DNA of 64,000 nucleotides from Pseudisothecium myosuroides (GCA_951799445.1 OX637295.1:2232001-2296000), one strand, 5' to 3'; shown: positions 1-12,098, counted from the stretch's first letter. Notes: generated by a model not told the origin, from the sequence alone. A program made the numbers and translations.

Positions 1-982
1 GAGGCTTGTATGGCTAAGCAGGGCGTTAAACCTATTGCACTTTGGAGAGGATAACAATTAATAAAGCCCCCAATTTTGTGCCGTATTTAGGATATTCTCT
101 ATAAACCCTCCCCCTAACTAATTTGGAGCCTTTGATTGCAAATATGAATTCAAAATTTGCAAATTTTATCATATGCGGCAAATAAAAAATTCTTGCGTTT
201 TTCCCCAGGGTAAATCCAGCCTGCTGGTTTCACTTCGTGGGGCAGTTTTTACGTCCCCCGTTAGGCTAATGTAATAATTTGAAAGTCACATCATTGACAT
301 ATTTATTTGAAAGTGACCACTTTTGACCATTTAAGCACTTGGGATTAATTCACATGTGCCAAGTCATCTATGCCACATAATTAAAATATTTAAAAAAAAA
401 AAAGCCACCTCCGAAACACTCTTCATAAAACGTGGGTGAAAACTCTTGCCACATCAGAGTAACCTTCAAAAAATCCACGTTGGCAGTACACACCTCCCGA
501 GGAGGATAAAGTAATTTGGCAACAGCGAACAACGCGGACGAGAACGAGAAATCACCCGTCCGTCCGAGGAGAGAACGTCACTGGTCGTCGATCCTCAGTC
601 GTCGTTTGTTCGTTCGTCGGTCCTACGTCACCCGGTCCACGCGGAATCGAAGGTCATAGCGACGACGACCAATGACCAGGGTTGATATGTCATGGCTTTC
701 GCCACCGGATTGCGGCAGCATGGGCTCCGAATTTCCGAAATGCGGACGTGAGAGGTCCAAGGTTGTCGGAAGTCGGTAAGACTTCAAATATACGCGGGAA
801 GCGGTTGTACAACACGGTGTCAACACTACAGTTGTTTGACTACTAATCGAGAATTCTCGTGTCTTTGTGTTGAAGAACTTGGAAGTTGATTCAACTTCTG
901 TGTAGTTTTTTCCAGTCAGTGCGGTCGATCGAGCGTTTGCATTGACCAGAAACTAGGGTTCCGAGTAGCGATTTTTGCCCTG
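1..982. other. Intergenic sequence left of the VQ gene
   Basis: No convincing coding region is seen. Positions 121-211 match a second copy near 18,990-19,078 and are therefore repetitive. The stretch from about 490 to 830 is more GC-rich and may belong to the promoter of the downstream gene. An open frame on the minus strand at 623-826 lacks any recognisable domain. Confidence 0.5.
121..211 (+). repeat. Dispersed repeat, copy 1
   Basis: About 90 bp align in direct orientation with 18,990-19,078. Both copies end in the shared string TTTTTCCCCAG and contain a near-identical block around AATTTTATCAT. Identity is roughly 80 percent by eye. No terminal inverted repeats were found, so the class of element is unknown. 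Confidence 0.6.
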
Positions 983-1000
983 CTTATAAACCTGGAGCTT
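983..1000 (+). promoter_or_regulatory. Possible TATA box of the VQ gene
   Basis: The string TTATAAAC lies in a moderately GC-rich stretch about 630 bp upstream of the VQ start codon, in the correct orientation. If used, transcription would start near 1,015. It is supported only by motif and position. Confidence 0.25.
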
Positions 1001-1096
1001 CTGGTCAGAAATTTCCATTCTAGAACTCTCGAATGTCGACTCAAAACAGCTACTTAAATGGTCACTGCTGACGATTGTTTGAAACTAGTCTGACAG

Positions 1097-1387
1097 GTGA
1101 GGGCTGAGGACAGATGAACCACATTGAATCCCTAGTTGACTTCAAAGTCAGAAGGAATTGCAGAGATTGGGTACTTGATAGAGGGAGGGAATTGAGCTGG
1201 TAGGGGCTAAGGATTTATCACTGGGACAATCATTCGATATTATCCATCATTTGAGAGACGTAGAAATTGGTAGTCACACTGAACGTCATTAGTACTCTTC
1301 TGCTTCGTGGGCGATCGAGCTAGCAGCAGGTAGTTATTAATTGCTCTCAACTACTGATTCTGTATTTACTCTTAACTTCGTCCCCAG
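1097..1387 (+). other. Possible intron in the 5' leader of the VQ gene
   Basis: A donor CAG|GTGAGG at 1,097 pairs with an acceptor ending TCCCCAG at 1,387, which is preceded by a pyrimidine-rich run. Removing the 291 bases would delete an upstream ORF starting at 1,114 from the leader and join 5' leader sequence to the exon with the VQ start codon. This is inferred from splice-site quality only. Confidence 0.35.
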
Positions 1388-1542
1388 AAAGATTCAACCA
1401 TCTGCATTAATTCCGCAATACATACTGTCAGTCCTCGGATAGTTGGATCCCCTCTTTCTATCTATTCTACGAGCTCACAATTGCTAGTATTGTCTGCACT
1501 TTGAAAGGGGCGAAAAGCGAAGTCGACAGCATTAAGTTGAGA

Positions 1543-1626
1543 ATGCTTCAAGTTGAGACGGTGTACAGTGTGGAGAAACCAGGCCGCCCGTTCACGCCTT
1601 TGGGACCAAAGGCAGCTCATGGCTGA
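1543..1626 (+). other. Upstream ORF overlapping the VQ start codon
   Basis: An ATG at 1,543 opens a 27-codon frame that stops with TGA at 1,624-1,626, eight bases past the first base of the VQ ATG at 1,619 and in another frame. A ribosome translating it would bypass the VQ start, so it could repress VQ translation. Whether it lies in the mRNA depends on the unmapped transcription start. Confidence 0.4.
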
Positions 1627-2452
1627 GAATTGGCCATGGGAGTCATCTTCTAGAGCACCACCTACCAGCAGTACACAGACGTCGCCATTGCAATCCGGAA
1701 GCTCCCAAAGTAGCCGCGAGGCATCAGCATTAGCACCAGAACTTGACAGGCCGACGACACTCGTGGAGACCCTTCGGACGTGCCTCGCGAACGCGGCATC
1801 CACAGAACCAGCAGCAGCAGCAGCAGGGCGAAGCGACCCCTTGCGGCAACCTCTCCGCGGGTCAGGATCTAGAACCGGGATGAAGCGCCGCTCGCGCGCG
1901 TCGCGTCGCGTCCCGACGACGGTGGTGGAGGCGACATGCAGCGACTTCCGGGAGACGGTGCACCGGTTGACAGGCATTTCCACCCCGACGCCGGTGTCTA
2001 CGCCCGTCCGCCCGCAGCCGCAGCGGGCGTTCATCCGGCCCCCATCGCAACCGTCCCCCCGGGTGCCGCCCGCACCGCGTCCGCAGCTGCTGAACTCCCT
2101 CCTGCACATCACTGAAGCGCCTCCGCCGATGTACCCTTCTCCGTTTTGGAACCCACACTTGGATCCGACTTTCGTGAAGAGCGAATCGGAAGAAGGATTC
2201 GAACCCGGAGTCGGAAGTTCGTCGCAATCCGCACTTGCGAGCACGATGTCGCAATTGATGTCGGGGCCGTCGGGATCGACTCAGACGTGGTGGGATCAGC
2301 CGCAGCAGCTGTCGCAAAGCCTTTCAATGAATCCCACCACAACAACGGGTCCCTTTGATAGCTCGGGGACCCCCGGGGGTGGGCCAATCTCGCAAGAAGA
2401 TTTTGACGATTGGTTTCATCACGATCACTCGGGGTCGGATTACATGCGCTAA
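1619..2452 (+). CDS. VQ-motif protein (transcription co-regulator)
   Basis: This 277-residue protein carries a basic block RRSRASRRVPTT (about residues 90-101) followed by FRETVHRLTG at residues 110-119. That arrangement is the VQ domain (consensus FxxxVQxxTG), here with His in place of Gln. VQ proteins are plant nuclear co-regulators, many of which bind WRKY transcription factors. The rest is low-complexity Ser/Pro/Gln sequence with a five-Ala run near residue 66, and an acidic-aromatic tail EDFDDWFHHDHSG. The frame is open further upstream from 1,553, but only through a TTG codon, so the first ATG at 1,619 is chosen; it also gives the usual MA start. The gene is intronless in its coding part, as is common in the family. 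The exact subfamily is not assigned. Confidence 0.85.
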   Translation: MAENWPWESSSRAPPTSSTQTSPLQSGSSQSSREASALAPELDRPTTLVETLRTCLANAASTEPAAAAAGRSDPLRQPLRGSGSRTGMKRRSRASRRVPTTVVEATCSDFRETVHRLTGISTPTPVSTPVRPQPQRAFIRPPSQPSPRVPPAPRPQLLNSLLHITEAPPPMYPSPFWNPHLDPTFVKSESEEGFEPGVGSSSQSALASTMSQLMSGPSGSTQTWWDQPQQLSQSLSMNPTTTTGPFDSSGTPGGGPISQEDFDDWFHHDHSGSDYMR

Positions 2453-4052
2453 TGAATTCGGGAGCAATGCATGCAAGCCGGCCTTGGTTGGGACACCCTA
2501 ACTGAATGTACATCCTCAAGTTTTGATTCCGGGTAATTTTTCAAACACGTACAATTTGAGAAGTCAACTCAAGGGTAGTATTAATTTTGCTTGGGATGAG
2601 ATTCTAGCTAGAACTGAGAATTGGGTGGAGCAAAATTCGGAAGTAATGTGAGTGGAATCTTGAAACTATATAGCTATCTTTGAGTTAATTAGTGTAGCAA
2701 TCCCACAAGAATACGTCTTCATTCATGGTGGTCCTAGGACTATAGCGGTTGTTCTTCTTCTTCTACTTCTACTTCTTCTTCTTCTTCTACTTCTCCTTCT
2801 CTCACATCACAAATTGGACGCTCTGACGATCCGTATTTGATGTGATTCACATTTTGTTCATATTTCTTCAATTCTTACGGTCAGTTTTCAACGCCAATAC
2901 ATGTAGAGCAGATTAATTCTATCAGATTATACCCTAAACCCTAACTTATACACAGGGTAATAGTGCAATAGCGGAGGCCTCTTGTACGATAGTTTCATGA
3001 AGCAGGCATTGGGTTTTCCAATTGCATGCCGTGTACAGAATTTTTTAAATAAGTACAGATATGGCCTGTTTTTATCATCACCTTCGCGTGGATGTCTTGT
3101 TTTGTACTTCTTGCACTTTGAAGTTTTTTGGGTCAACTAGAGATTCAGTCTAAACGCTCGGAAAATCGGTTGCATTCTGTGGTGCGATCTTCACGTATTC
3201 CTTCAAGTCAGTCAAAATTCAAATTTTTGCAAGCACGCAGTGGATAGTAATATTGGGTTTTCTCGAATCCAAACGAAGTAATAATAAGATTTCCTCAAAA
3301 CTTGGAGTTGAATCAATCATCACAGTCTTTGATTTCTTCTCACTTAGCATTTTGTAATTACGTCTGAATCTTCCTGACCAGCTCTCAATATAGTACAACA
3401 AATCACGTGACTGCCCAGTAGGACCCGCCGCAACTGGAAATTGCCGCAATTCGTGGCCAACAAAAGAGAATCAAGCATTGTCGCACGCGGCAGTTGGATT
3501 AACGTAGCAACTTGAGTGGCCCACAAGGTTCAACTGAGTTCAGTTGCATCAAATTCTCATTCAAAATATTGAGCTCTGCGCGCCAGCAACTCCGTCATGC
3601 ATGGTCTGAATTCCATTGTTTCGTAATTAATTAAGTGAGAGGCTGGCAATTGGAAACGATTGTCAAACCGACGAACCGAAGGATGCGTGTAATGGCAAAT
3701 ATCTCAAGCAGACATTCAAGCTAAACCGCCAGTATTTCAACCCAGGACTTTGCAGCAGAAACTGCTTGCGCTCGGCGCCCGTTTCCAGGTTATAACTTAT
3801 TAGAATGTAACCCACAAAGCCCTGTGCCGGAGGAAGCTAGAACGTGGCTGGATGAATGGTCCGTCAACATCCCTTTATTACAGAGAGAAATGGATGATAT
3901 TCATCCAGGATTTTCAGTTTGCACGACTTTGTGGGCTGTATCGACATAGTTGAGTGAAGTTCAAGTCATATTTAGGGGAGTCAAAGGGTAGCTTGAGGAA
4001 CCTTCACCAAGTTGGGGGAGGACTTCTTCATCCCAAAAGGCCATGTAGACTT
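2453..4052. other. Intergenic stretch right of the VQ gene
   Basis: The first few hundred bases are probably the VQ 3' UTR; no clear AATAAA was chosen. A CTT-rich microsatellite lies at 2,753-2,802 and a short telomere-like string TACCCTAAACCCTAAC at about 2,931-2,946. Open frames at 2,927-3,136 and 3,219-3,526 (minus) have no recognisable domain. Confidence 0.5.
2753..2802 (+). repeat. Imperfect CTT trinucleotide microsatellite
   Basis: A run of CTT units is interrupted by CTA and CTC triplets over about 50 bp. It is probably 3' of, or within, the VQ 3' UTR. No function is implied. Confidence 0.85.
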
Positions 4053-4222
4053 AAAAGTTCACCTGAAGTCTTTGAATTGGGTGTCTTATTTTTTTGTGTA
4101 GTGGTCATGACAAATTTGTTCACGATTTTGATGCCGAATAGTAAAAGTTTACCGAAGTTTTTGAATTGGGTGTCTTATTTTTTGTACAGTGGTCATGACA
4201 AATTTGTTCGCGATTTTGAGGA
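4053..4222 (+). repeat. 90 bp tandem duplication
   Basis: Unit 1 starts at 4,053 and unit 2 at 4,143. They share the block around GGTCATGACAAATTTGTTC with few substitutions; unit 2 fades after about 80 bp. A 108-codon open frame spanning 3,954-4,280 arises from this duplication and is not considered a gene. Confidence 0.8.
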
Positions 4223-5325
4223 GAGGAGTTTGGGGAAGGCTTCTAATTGTGCATCCTCCAATTTCTTCAAGTTAGTTTAATTACAGCAAGACTTAGTTCA
4301 AATAGTTCAAGTCCTTGATTCACACTATTTGGATGAATTTGGATGATTGTGTCTCATTAGAGAAAGCATTTGAACAAAATTGAGGTAGAAGATGGTTAAA
4401 TTTTTTATAAGATATCAGCATGTAGACAAGAGTGAATGATAATTTTTTTACTATTTGAAATTTAGTATAAAAATATTGTAGGAATTACACTAAATGTATC
4501 TAAAGTATTGTAAACTTCTATATTAGTATGCCTTAAAAAATTCATACAATTGCCAGATTAGTGAGAATTAGTATTATTTGGATGTTATTAAAGTTTTTAT
4601 ACTAACATTTGAATTACAAAAATTTGAGTAGTTGTTTGGCAAAAGTCTAATGAAGTGCCCAATGAAGTGTCTTGTTCATTACACAATGGAAGGTTTAATC
4701 ATGTTGGATTCAAAAATGCATACTAATTTTTAAAATTTTAAAATTTTATTTTCAAAACTATGTTAAAGGACATGCTATATATTTGACAAAGCCAAGTATT
4801 TTTTCTTCAAAACATCATCAAAAAGTTTGTGCATATTTTTGAAGATTGAAGGCACTTCTAAAAAATAAAAAATAGTGTGTAGACAATCCAAAAGTGTGTA
4901 TAAAACAACTCTAGCATCAATAAAATAGGCTAAAATAGATTAAATTTATTAAAGAGTATTTTGATATTTAGGGTGGATGGTGTCCCAAATTTAGTTACAA
5001 CAAATAGAATATTAAAGAACTCAAGTTCAATACATTTAAATTAATAGAATTTACCTCCAAAATGAAATTTAAACATGTTTTTGGGACTATGTTTTTGTTG
5101 AATGTTTTGAAGATGTCATAATAAAAATAAAAATTTGAGTATTTATAACAATAAAAAAAGATACCATAGGAAGAAAATCCATTTTAAAGACATTATGGTA
5201 TTATTTAAAGGCATTTGACCAATTTTAAATAATTTCACCACATCGGAGTAATTTTTTATGGCATTTTTTCTTGCGTGCACACTATCTTCTAATGAAATTT
5301 GGGTTTTGGATTTTGGCTTTTCAGT
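4223..5325. other. AT-rich intergenic sequence
   Basis: Strongly AT-rich with many homopolymer runs. No gene, RNA or clear element end was recognised. Confidence 0.5.
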
Positions 5326-6252
5326 TTAACCCCTAAAGTTCCATGATTATATTTTCACCGAAAACACTCAAAAACTGCCATTTTTAGTACAAGTACCAAA
5401 TTTTTGAATTTTTTTTTTGACACATGTAACCGTAGGATCTTGTAGTATGCTGACTTGAGAACACGTAGTAAAATTTTCAGAAATTTACACTATGTGGATT
5501 GCAAGATATAAACATTCAAATTAATTAAAACCATTTTTTGGCCCTGCAAAAAACAGGACAGTTGCACTTCACAAGCTTACTTTTTTATGGAAAATTGTCC
5601 AAAATGGTGGTGCTTCTTTGAATTATTTTTCCTAAACAAGTTGGCTACATGCTTAAAAAATTTCAAATCATTTGGAAGTATACAACATATAGGGAAAAAA
5701 TAGTAAGTAGGAAGAAGTAGAGAATGATTGAAAATACAAAATTGTTAAGAGTTTAATTATGGAATTGAAAATTTTCAATCCCAATGGTTGTAATGTTGTA
5801 ATAAACAATCTATATCTTGTGATTTTTTTTTTTCAAAAAATATTGAAAATTGAGTGAAATAAACAACTTCAAAGTTTATTTCAAAGTAGACAATCCATAT
5901 ATAACTACTTGCAAACTAAAATTCCTCGTAACTTTTGACTCATTGATTGAAATGGAATGACTCAAAGCTTTCCTCGTACATATAAATCTAGAAAATCAAT
6001 TTCAAATTTTTGTTTAGAAAGAAATTGATTTTTTGTATTTGCCTGGACTGCCCAATTACAAAAAAAATAACATATTAGGCCAAACTTTTGACTCCTATTT
6101 TCAAATGTCATGAAATTTAGTGCATATGAAAGATATTCTCGTCCCCTTCTTCTATTAAAAATTCAGCCTAAAATATGCAAATCTCCAGTCACACATACCT
6201 GTCCAAAATTTTTATGTTGCTAAAAATAGTAGGCTAGTCCTTTAGGGGTTAA
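5326..6252 (+). mobile_element. TTAA-flanked element, subfamily A, copy 1
   Basis: This 927 bp unit begins TTAA-CCCCTAAAG and ends CTTTAGGGG-TTAA. It contains the family's conserved interior block around AACCGTAGGATCTTGTA. It matches the copies at 7,779, 14,159 and 29,353 most closely. There is no transposase frame; it is interpreted as a non-autonomous piggyBac-type element. Confidence 0.75.
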
Positions 6253-7778
6253 ACTAATAAAATGAAACTTCTCAAGTTAAGTTTCTACTCCATTTCTGAA
6301 CTGAAAAACAAAAATCTAGTAATGAATACTCTATGGTGGATTTTTTATGGAACAAATGAGTGGATTATTCTATTAGAACTCTTGATTTTGACATTTTACA
6401 ATGCTTCTAGGTATATAATGATACAAAAAATCTTTTCTTTAATAATGTTCTATATAGTAATATACATTTGTAATGAAATTTTCGTATGCATAATCATATT
6501 TTGTGTTTAATATGATTTTTTTTTATCTTCAATAATTTGCTACAATTTCAAATCTTTACCAAAAAATATGTGGAAGACTTGTATGACTAGTATAAGACAT
6601 CTAAATTTTATTTTTGAAAATAAAAAATAAAAAAATAAACAAAAAAATTGCAGTGTCTTAATGCTAAAGGGTTGCTAAAATTGTGATAATGGCTGCATGA
6701 CTAATGCATATGGAAGGGTCTATGGTAGAAACAACTAAAATCGTCAAAAATAAGCAATTCAACATAGCTGCAAGTACCTTTTTCTAAAAATAATTTTTTG
6801 TAGTATTAGCAATTGAAAATTACGAATTAAAGAAAACTAAATTTTTTGGGTACGGCATCTAATTTCTATGAATTTTCAAAGTAGAAGCTCCCTAGGCCAT
6901 TGAAATAGTCATATACTCCTAGATCTAAATCCAAAGTTTGATTAAATCAATAATCAACTAATTGCAATTACGTAAGAAGATATTCTACCCCCGAAGCGCC
7001 CCAGGGAACCAAAAGTGCTTTCACTTAGTTTCAAGTTCAATTTGAAGTAATGTAACTTTTGCATCCAATGTCCAAATTCGATAAAATTTATTGGCAAATT
7101 TGCACTCTTTCTTTTAGTTTGTGTGGTAAAATTTTCAGATCAATCCAAGATGAATTACTTTTTTGGAAGCCATTCAAAGTTCATAGGTTCAATTTGAATT
7201 CACTTGCAACTTCGGGGGCTTGTATCTCCTTCATCCAATGTTTGTTTTCAATAAAATTTGTTGAGTTATATTTTCTTTGAAGTCTAGTTATTGCGGTACA
7301 ATTTTCATGTCAATTTAAGTTGTTTTGATTGTTTGGGAGCATTTCAAAATTCAAATTCTAGACACTTTTGAATTACAGTAAGGTAGGACCACCCATTCCA
7401 GACTAAGGAGCAATGCCCAATGTATAGGCGCAATATTTCAAGGCAAGCAGAGTACCCAAACTTGAAATGTGTGTTTTTCTCCTTTTCAAGGTTGGAACAA
7501 ATAAGGTCATGACACATGTTCCAAAGTGCACAGGAAGTAAAAAGCAGGAAAGTAATTCGGCTATCAATGGAATCGGAAGACTTTAGACATTGGCTATGGG
7601 TTTGAAACACTTTTTGGCTCCCAAAATTCATAGTAATTTCAATTTCAGCAATAAAATTACAAAAAATTCATAGTACCAATATTTCTTATCTCTTTACATG
7701 AGAAAAATTTCCACTACCTCAAATTGTTCCTCATCTATCTTAAAATCACTTAAGTAATTGGATATGAGTGGTTCTACC
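6253..7778. other. AT-rich intergenic sequence with a diverged tandem duplication
   Basis: No gene was recognised. Two diverged ~160 bp units lie at about 7,047-7,200 and 7,205-7,360, both carrying an ATCCAATGT...AAAATTT pattern and a downstream GTCAATTT/GATCAATCC motif. A third copy follows the next TTAA element at about 8,711-8,860. Confidence 0.5.
7047..7360 (+). repeat. Diverged ~160 bp tandem repeat, two units
   Basis: The two units align over TGTTTTCAATAAAATTTGTTG versus the earlier AATTCGATAAAATTTATTG and over the sequence that follows. A third diverged unit lies at 8,711-8,860. Identity is moderate, so this is an old duplication. Confidence 0.5.
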
Positions 7779-8710
7779 TTAAGTTCTAAAGTTCCTTGAC
7801 TACGTTTTTATCAAAAACACTTTAAAATTGCCATTTCTAGTACAAGTACCAAATTTTAGAAAAAAAACGTTTTTGGACACATGTAACTATATGATCTTGT
7901 AATATACTAGTTTTAAAATATGTGAAAAAAAATTCAGAAATTTCTACTATGTGAATTGCAAGATATTAGCGTTTCAATCAACAAAAATCCTTTTGAGGGC
8001 AAAAAACAAGACAATTGCATTTCACAAGGTCACATTTGTATGAAAAAATGTCCAAAATGGTGATGCTTCTTTGGATTCATTTTCCAAGGCAAGTTGGCTA
8101 AATGCTTGAAAATTTTCAAATCATTTGAAATTGTACAACATATAGAAAAAACATATTAAATAGAAAGAGGTAGTGAATGATTCAAAATACTAAATTGTTA
8201 AGAATTTATTTATGGAATTGAAAAATGCCAATCCCAATGATTGTAATGTTGTAATAAACAATCTACATCCTATGATTCTATCTTTTTCAAAAAATATTGG
8301 AGATTCAGTGTTCAATAAACAACTTCAAAGTTTATTTTAGCGTAGAGATTCCATAACTGCCCTGCAAACTAAAACTCTTCATAACTTTCATCTCATTAAT
8401 CAAAATGGAATGATTCAAAGCTTTCCATATACATATAAATCTAGAAAACCAATTTCAAATTTTAATTTGAGAATAGTGTTTTTTTCTAATCTGCCCAGAC
8501 TGCCCAAGTTGGGAAACAAACAACATATTGTGCAATAACTTTTTAACGATGTAGTCAAAAGTTATGAAAATTGTTGGGCCTTAAAGCTATTCCTCATTTA
8601 CACGTTGTGTGAAATTTGGAAGAAAAAAGTTAAAATTTCCATCCGTAGTGAGCTGCTCAAAAAATATATTTTGCCAAAAAATGCAGTTAGGTCAAGCCTT
8701 TAGGGGTTAA
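7779..8710 (+). mobile_element. TTAA-flanked element, subfamily A, copy 2
   Basis: This 932 bp copy has a decayed left terminus (TTAA-GTTCTAAAGTTCC) and an intact right terminus CCTTTAGGGG-TTAA. The interior aligns with copy 1 along its length, including the TGCCATTT and AGGATCTTGTA blocks. It appears older than the cleaner copies. Confidence 0.72.
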
Positions 8711-9983
8711 ACTTTGGCAGCTTGTTTCATCTTCATAAAGTATCCATTTCCAATAAGAAAAATATTGACAAATTTGCGCATACTAGTCTTGTTTGTGTGG
8801 CTAAAATTTCATGTCAATCCAAAAAGTTATGAGTGACTGAGAAGCATTTTAATAAAAGGAGGTTCAACCTTAGATGTGTTTTTTGCAACCTTTTTTGCTA
8901 TTTTTTGACATTTCAAACCCATTTTGTAGACACAATGAGTTAATTTAATAAAAAAAAAAATTCACCAATGTGTTTGTATGCTAGTTTTGAATCACTTTAT
9001 AATTTAAAGTTTTTTCTTTTCGGTAGGTTTAGAAATCAAATTTCACCTCCAATTGTGTTGCTAGAAAAATTTCAGCATCCTTTTTCAAGAGTAGAACATT
9101 ATAATCTTGCAATCTATGTGGCCAAATGACTCCAAATTTGATCTGTGTCATCTACAACACGTACGCTACAAGATTGTACAATTGAGATTTTTATACCTTG
9201 GTAATATTTAAATCTATAACACTTCAAAAGCAATGATGTTTTTAAGCCCAAAAAGGTTTTCCTTATGTTAATGACACTTTTGAAAAACACTTTAATAGAA
9301 GTCTAGGGACACTTTAAGGGAAATCTAGGGTGTATGAATGGGTACAGGGACAGTTTTGAGTGTTTCTTACTTAATAAATGTCGGTGATTCAGGACATTGG
9401 GTTGTTCTACCTTACAAAATGTACAACAAATCAAAGTGCTTTTTTGGTAGATTTTACAAGATCGTTTCTTCAACAATAGGTACATATTAATATTACAGGA
9501 GAACAAGCTGTAGTGGACCACAAATCCTGTACCCAATTTTTGTTTTAAAAATAAAAAATAAAAAATCTTGTACCCAATTTTCAGTGCCGCTTTTGACTAA
9601 TGATGGTTTTACCAAAAAGGTGCCTCGGTATACTCGTTAGGGATAAGCCCCAAAAGGGACGGATACCGGTAATGTCCCCCTATTGATCAAGTCCACGCTT
9701 TACTTGAAAAAGTCTGTGGGGTCCAATGAAAGAGGGACACGTACCCAGGAATGCATCCATGCGACTGATCATGGTAGAATCAGGCACATGCAATGGATAG
9801 AATCAGGCATCACTGCATGTCCATCCTTAAAACCGACGGATGTATCATTTGTAACAAGTTTCATCCCAGTATTTAGTAACTCTTGTGGGTTTTATTATTT
9901 AAATCTTAAAATTAAAATGGAATTATAATTATATAAAAAATAAAAAAGTTATATATCATATAAATTTTTTATTTTTAAGTTCC
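8711..9983. other. AT-rich intergenic sequence
   Basis: The first ~150 bp are the third copy of the 7,047-7,360 repeat. The remainder holds no recognisable gene or element; the open frames at 9,303-9,536 and 9,683-9,928 show no domain. Confidence 0.5.
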
Positions 9984-10446
9984 TTGATCCTTAAATGCCA
10001 ACGCGGATGTTTTTTTGTCGGATGGATGACAGAGAATTCTTCCAAGTCTATATAGGACAGAAGTGCAACTATTCATCCTTGGAATTTGGTATGAGAAGGG
10101 GAGGTCTTGTACAGTAGTTTGACTTCCAATTAGTGCTTTTGGATTTTTTTTTAAACCAATGATTTTCACGGTACCAAAAGGGATGATTTCCACAGTCATT
10201 AGCCTGTATTTTAAGGGTTAAAGGACGAGACTCGTCATCATGGAAATCATCCTTTTTGATACAGTGTGAATCATTTGCTTGGAAAAAAAACAAGAGCATT
10301 TATTGGAGGTCAAACTACTATGTAAGACCCTCCCCTTTCCGGACAAAATTCTATAGATGGACGTATACACTTCTATCTCGCATACATAAAAGGATTCTAT
10401 GTCATCCATGAGACAATAAACATTTGCGGCGGCATTCAAGGGTTAA
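9984..10446. mobile_element. 463 bp foldback MITE with TTAA-type ends
   Basis: The right end reads GCATTCAAGGG-TTAA and the left end is its decayed inverse (TTGA-TCCTTAAATGCC). Inverted arms of about 190-230 bp continue inward, for example GATGGATGACAGAGAAT against its counterpart and AGTAGTTTGAC near 10,115 against GTCAAACTACT near 10,309. The loop is centred near 10,210. The ends resemble, but are distinct from, the 930 bp TTAA family. Small open frames inside it are artefacts of the foldback. Confidence 0.7.
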
Positions 10447-11862
10447 AGAGGATTGTTCAAACTTTGGAATTCATTCTAAAAACGTATTAAAGAATAGAGT
10501 AAAGTTGCTAAATGGAGCCCTTAATGTATGTCATGTGTTTAGCTTTATAGTGTGTGAAAAAATATTAAAATGAAGTCTACAAAACACATATGATTGCTAA
10601 GTGCTAAATGGTCTAAAATTCTAACTAATCATAAAAATAGTGTTGTGAAAAAATTCTAACTAATCATAAAAATATTTTACTTCAAAAAAGAGTGTGATCT
10701 CTTATTATAAAATAAAATAAAATTATAAATTATAAATTCAAGAAATGAAGTTGTATTTAAAAGTGAATTTTGAACATCAAATTCAAGTTCTAATGACAAA
10801 TCCCTAAAAGTGTTAAAATCCACCACATAGGTATGCTGTTTTACAAATATAATGTAGCGTGTAACTTGACCATTTTCTAGTCACTACCCCTCTTTTTTAA
10901 GCTGCCTATTCTCAAATTTTGAGTTTTTTCTTTATAAATTTTTTTTAACAAATAAATTGCGTTATAAATCCTATGATGGTAGTTCATCAAATTCCGATTT
11001 AAACTCTGCCTTGTGGAATTTTTTAAAGTTGAGTGGTGTAGAGTAGTTCACAACTCATTTTGGGGGATTCATTTGGGCAACCAATGCAATTGTTGCCTAT
11101 CTCAAAAAGGTTAGATTTACGTTGAAAAGGTCAAATCCAAGGAGCACAAGGAGAAGACAAGTGTCCCATTCTTGTTTTACAAACACTATTCTCATTTTAG
11201 TGATCACCAAGCATTGCAAACTCCACCATGAATTGAAAAATGTTTGGATTGTTGTGAAACTTTAAATGAGCATTTCCAACTCTCATGTATTTCACTGAGC
11301 ACAAAAAAGTCATCATTTTAAAATATTCTCACAAACGAGCTCACAAAGATATGCTCTTTCAAAGTGCGATGCCCTATTTTTCCATTGTCACGTAAAGAAA
11401 ACTTCAAACTTATATATCTACTAATTTGTGCTATCAAATAATCTGAATTTTTTTGAGGTGCTCACTCGCAATGTGAACTTTAAGATTATATGGTTACAAT
11501 CTATCAAATCTCATAACAAAATGAACAAACAAATTGCTAAAGTTCTTGGTAGTTTTGGCCCATTTTGAAAGTATACCCCCCTTGGGTCACTAGGAGTTAA
11601 TGCCTTAATGACTAGACACTCAAATTTTGAACAACAAATAAATGCAAACATGTCCCAAGCCTTCAAAATCTTGATTCTTTTTCCATCTATTTAAATGTTT
11701 GAAGGTTTTTATGTTAATTCTCTTAACGTGTACAAAATAGAATTTAGAGACCAAAAATTGCTTCAAAATACCTGTGTTTAAAGCAAGGTCAAAATCTTCA
11801 TCTGTCTTTATTTTTTAACAAATTCAACTATAAGATCCTTTAGTTAAATTCGGGTTGCTATA
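10447..11862. other. AT-rich intergenic sequence
   Basis: No gene, RNA or repeat end was recognised. A short duplicated string (CTAACTAATCATAAAAATA) occurs twice near 10,620-10,680. Confidence 0.5.
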
Positions 11863-12098
11863 TGTGAGTATAGGAGTATGAGCCCATGAGCCTAGAATAC
11901 TACACACCTATGTTATAGGTGTACATCCTATAGAAATTGTCTACAATTATAGGGTATATATATTACAAATATCCATATTATAGGTGTTTATGATACATAC
12001 ACCTTCTATAGTGTGTGGTATCTATATTATAGATACCGATATTGTAGGCTCAATGCTCACCAGCTCGCATTCTTGGGCTCACATACTAGCACCATTGG
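11863..12098 (+). repeat. 240 bp duplicated segment, copy 1
   Basis: It begins TGTGAGTATAGGAGTATGAG and ends with TCACATACTAGCACC. It aligns with 12,362-12,612, which has the same beginning and end but a different number of internal TATGTTATAG units. Confidence 0.7.

Noticed and set aside
1462..2317. Long open frames on the minus strand opposite the VQ gene
   Set aside because: They mirror a GC-rich coding region, start from non-ATG or late codons and show no domain. The plus-strand frame carries the VQ motif.
2931..2946. Telomere-like TACCCTAAACCCTAAC
   Set aside because: Only about two units; common as a telobox or by chance and not evidence of a chromosome end or fusion.
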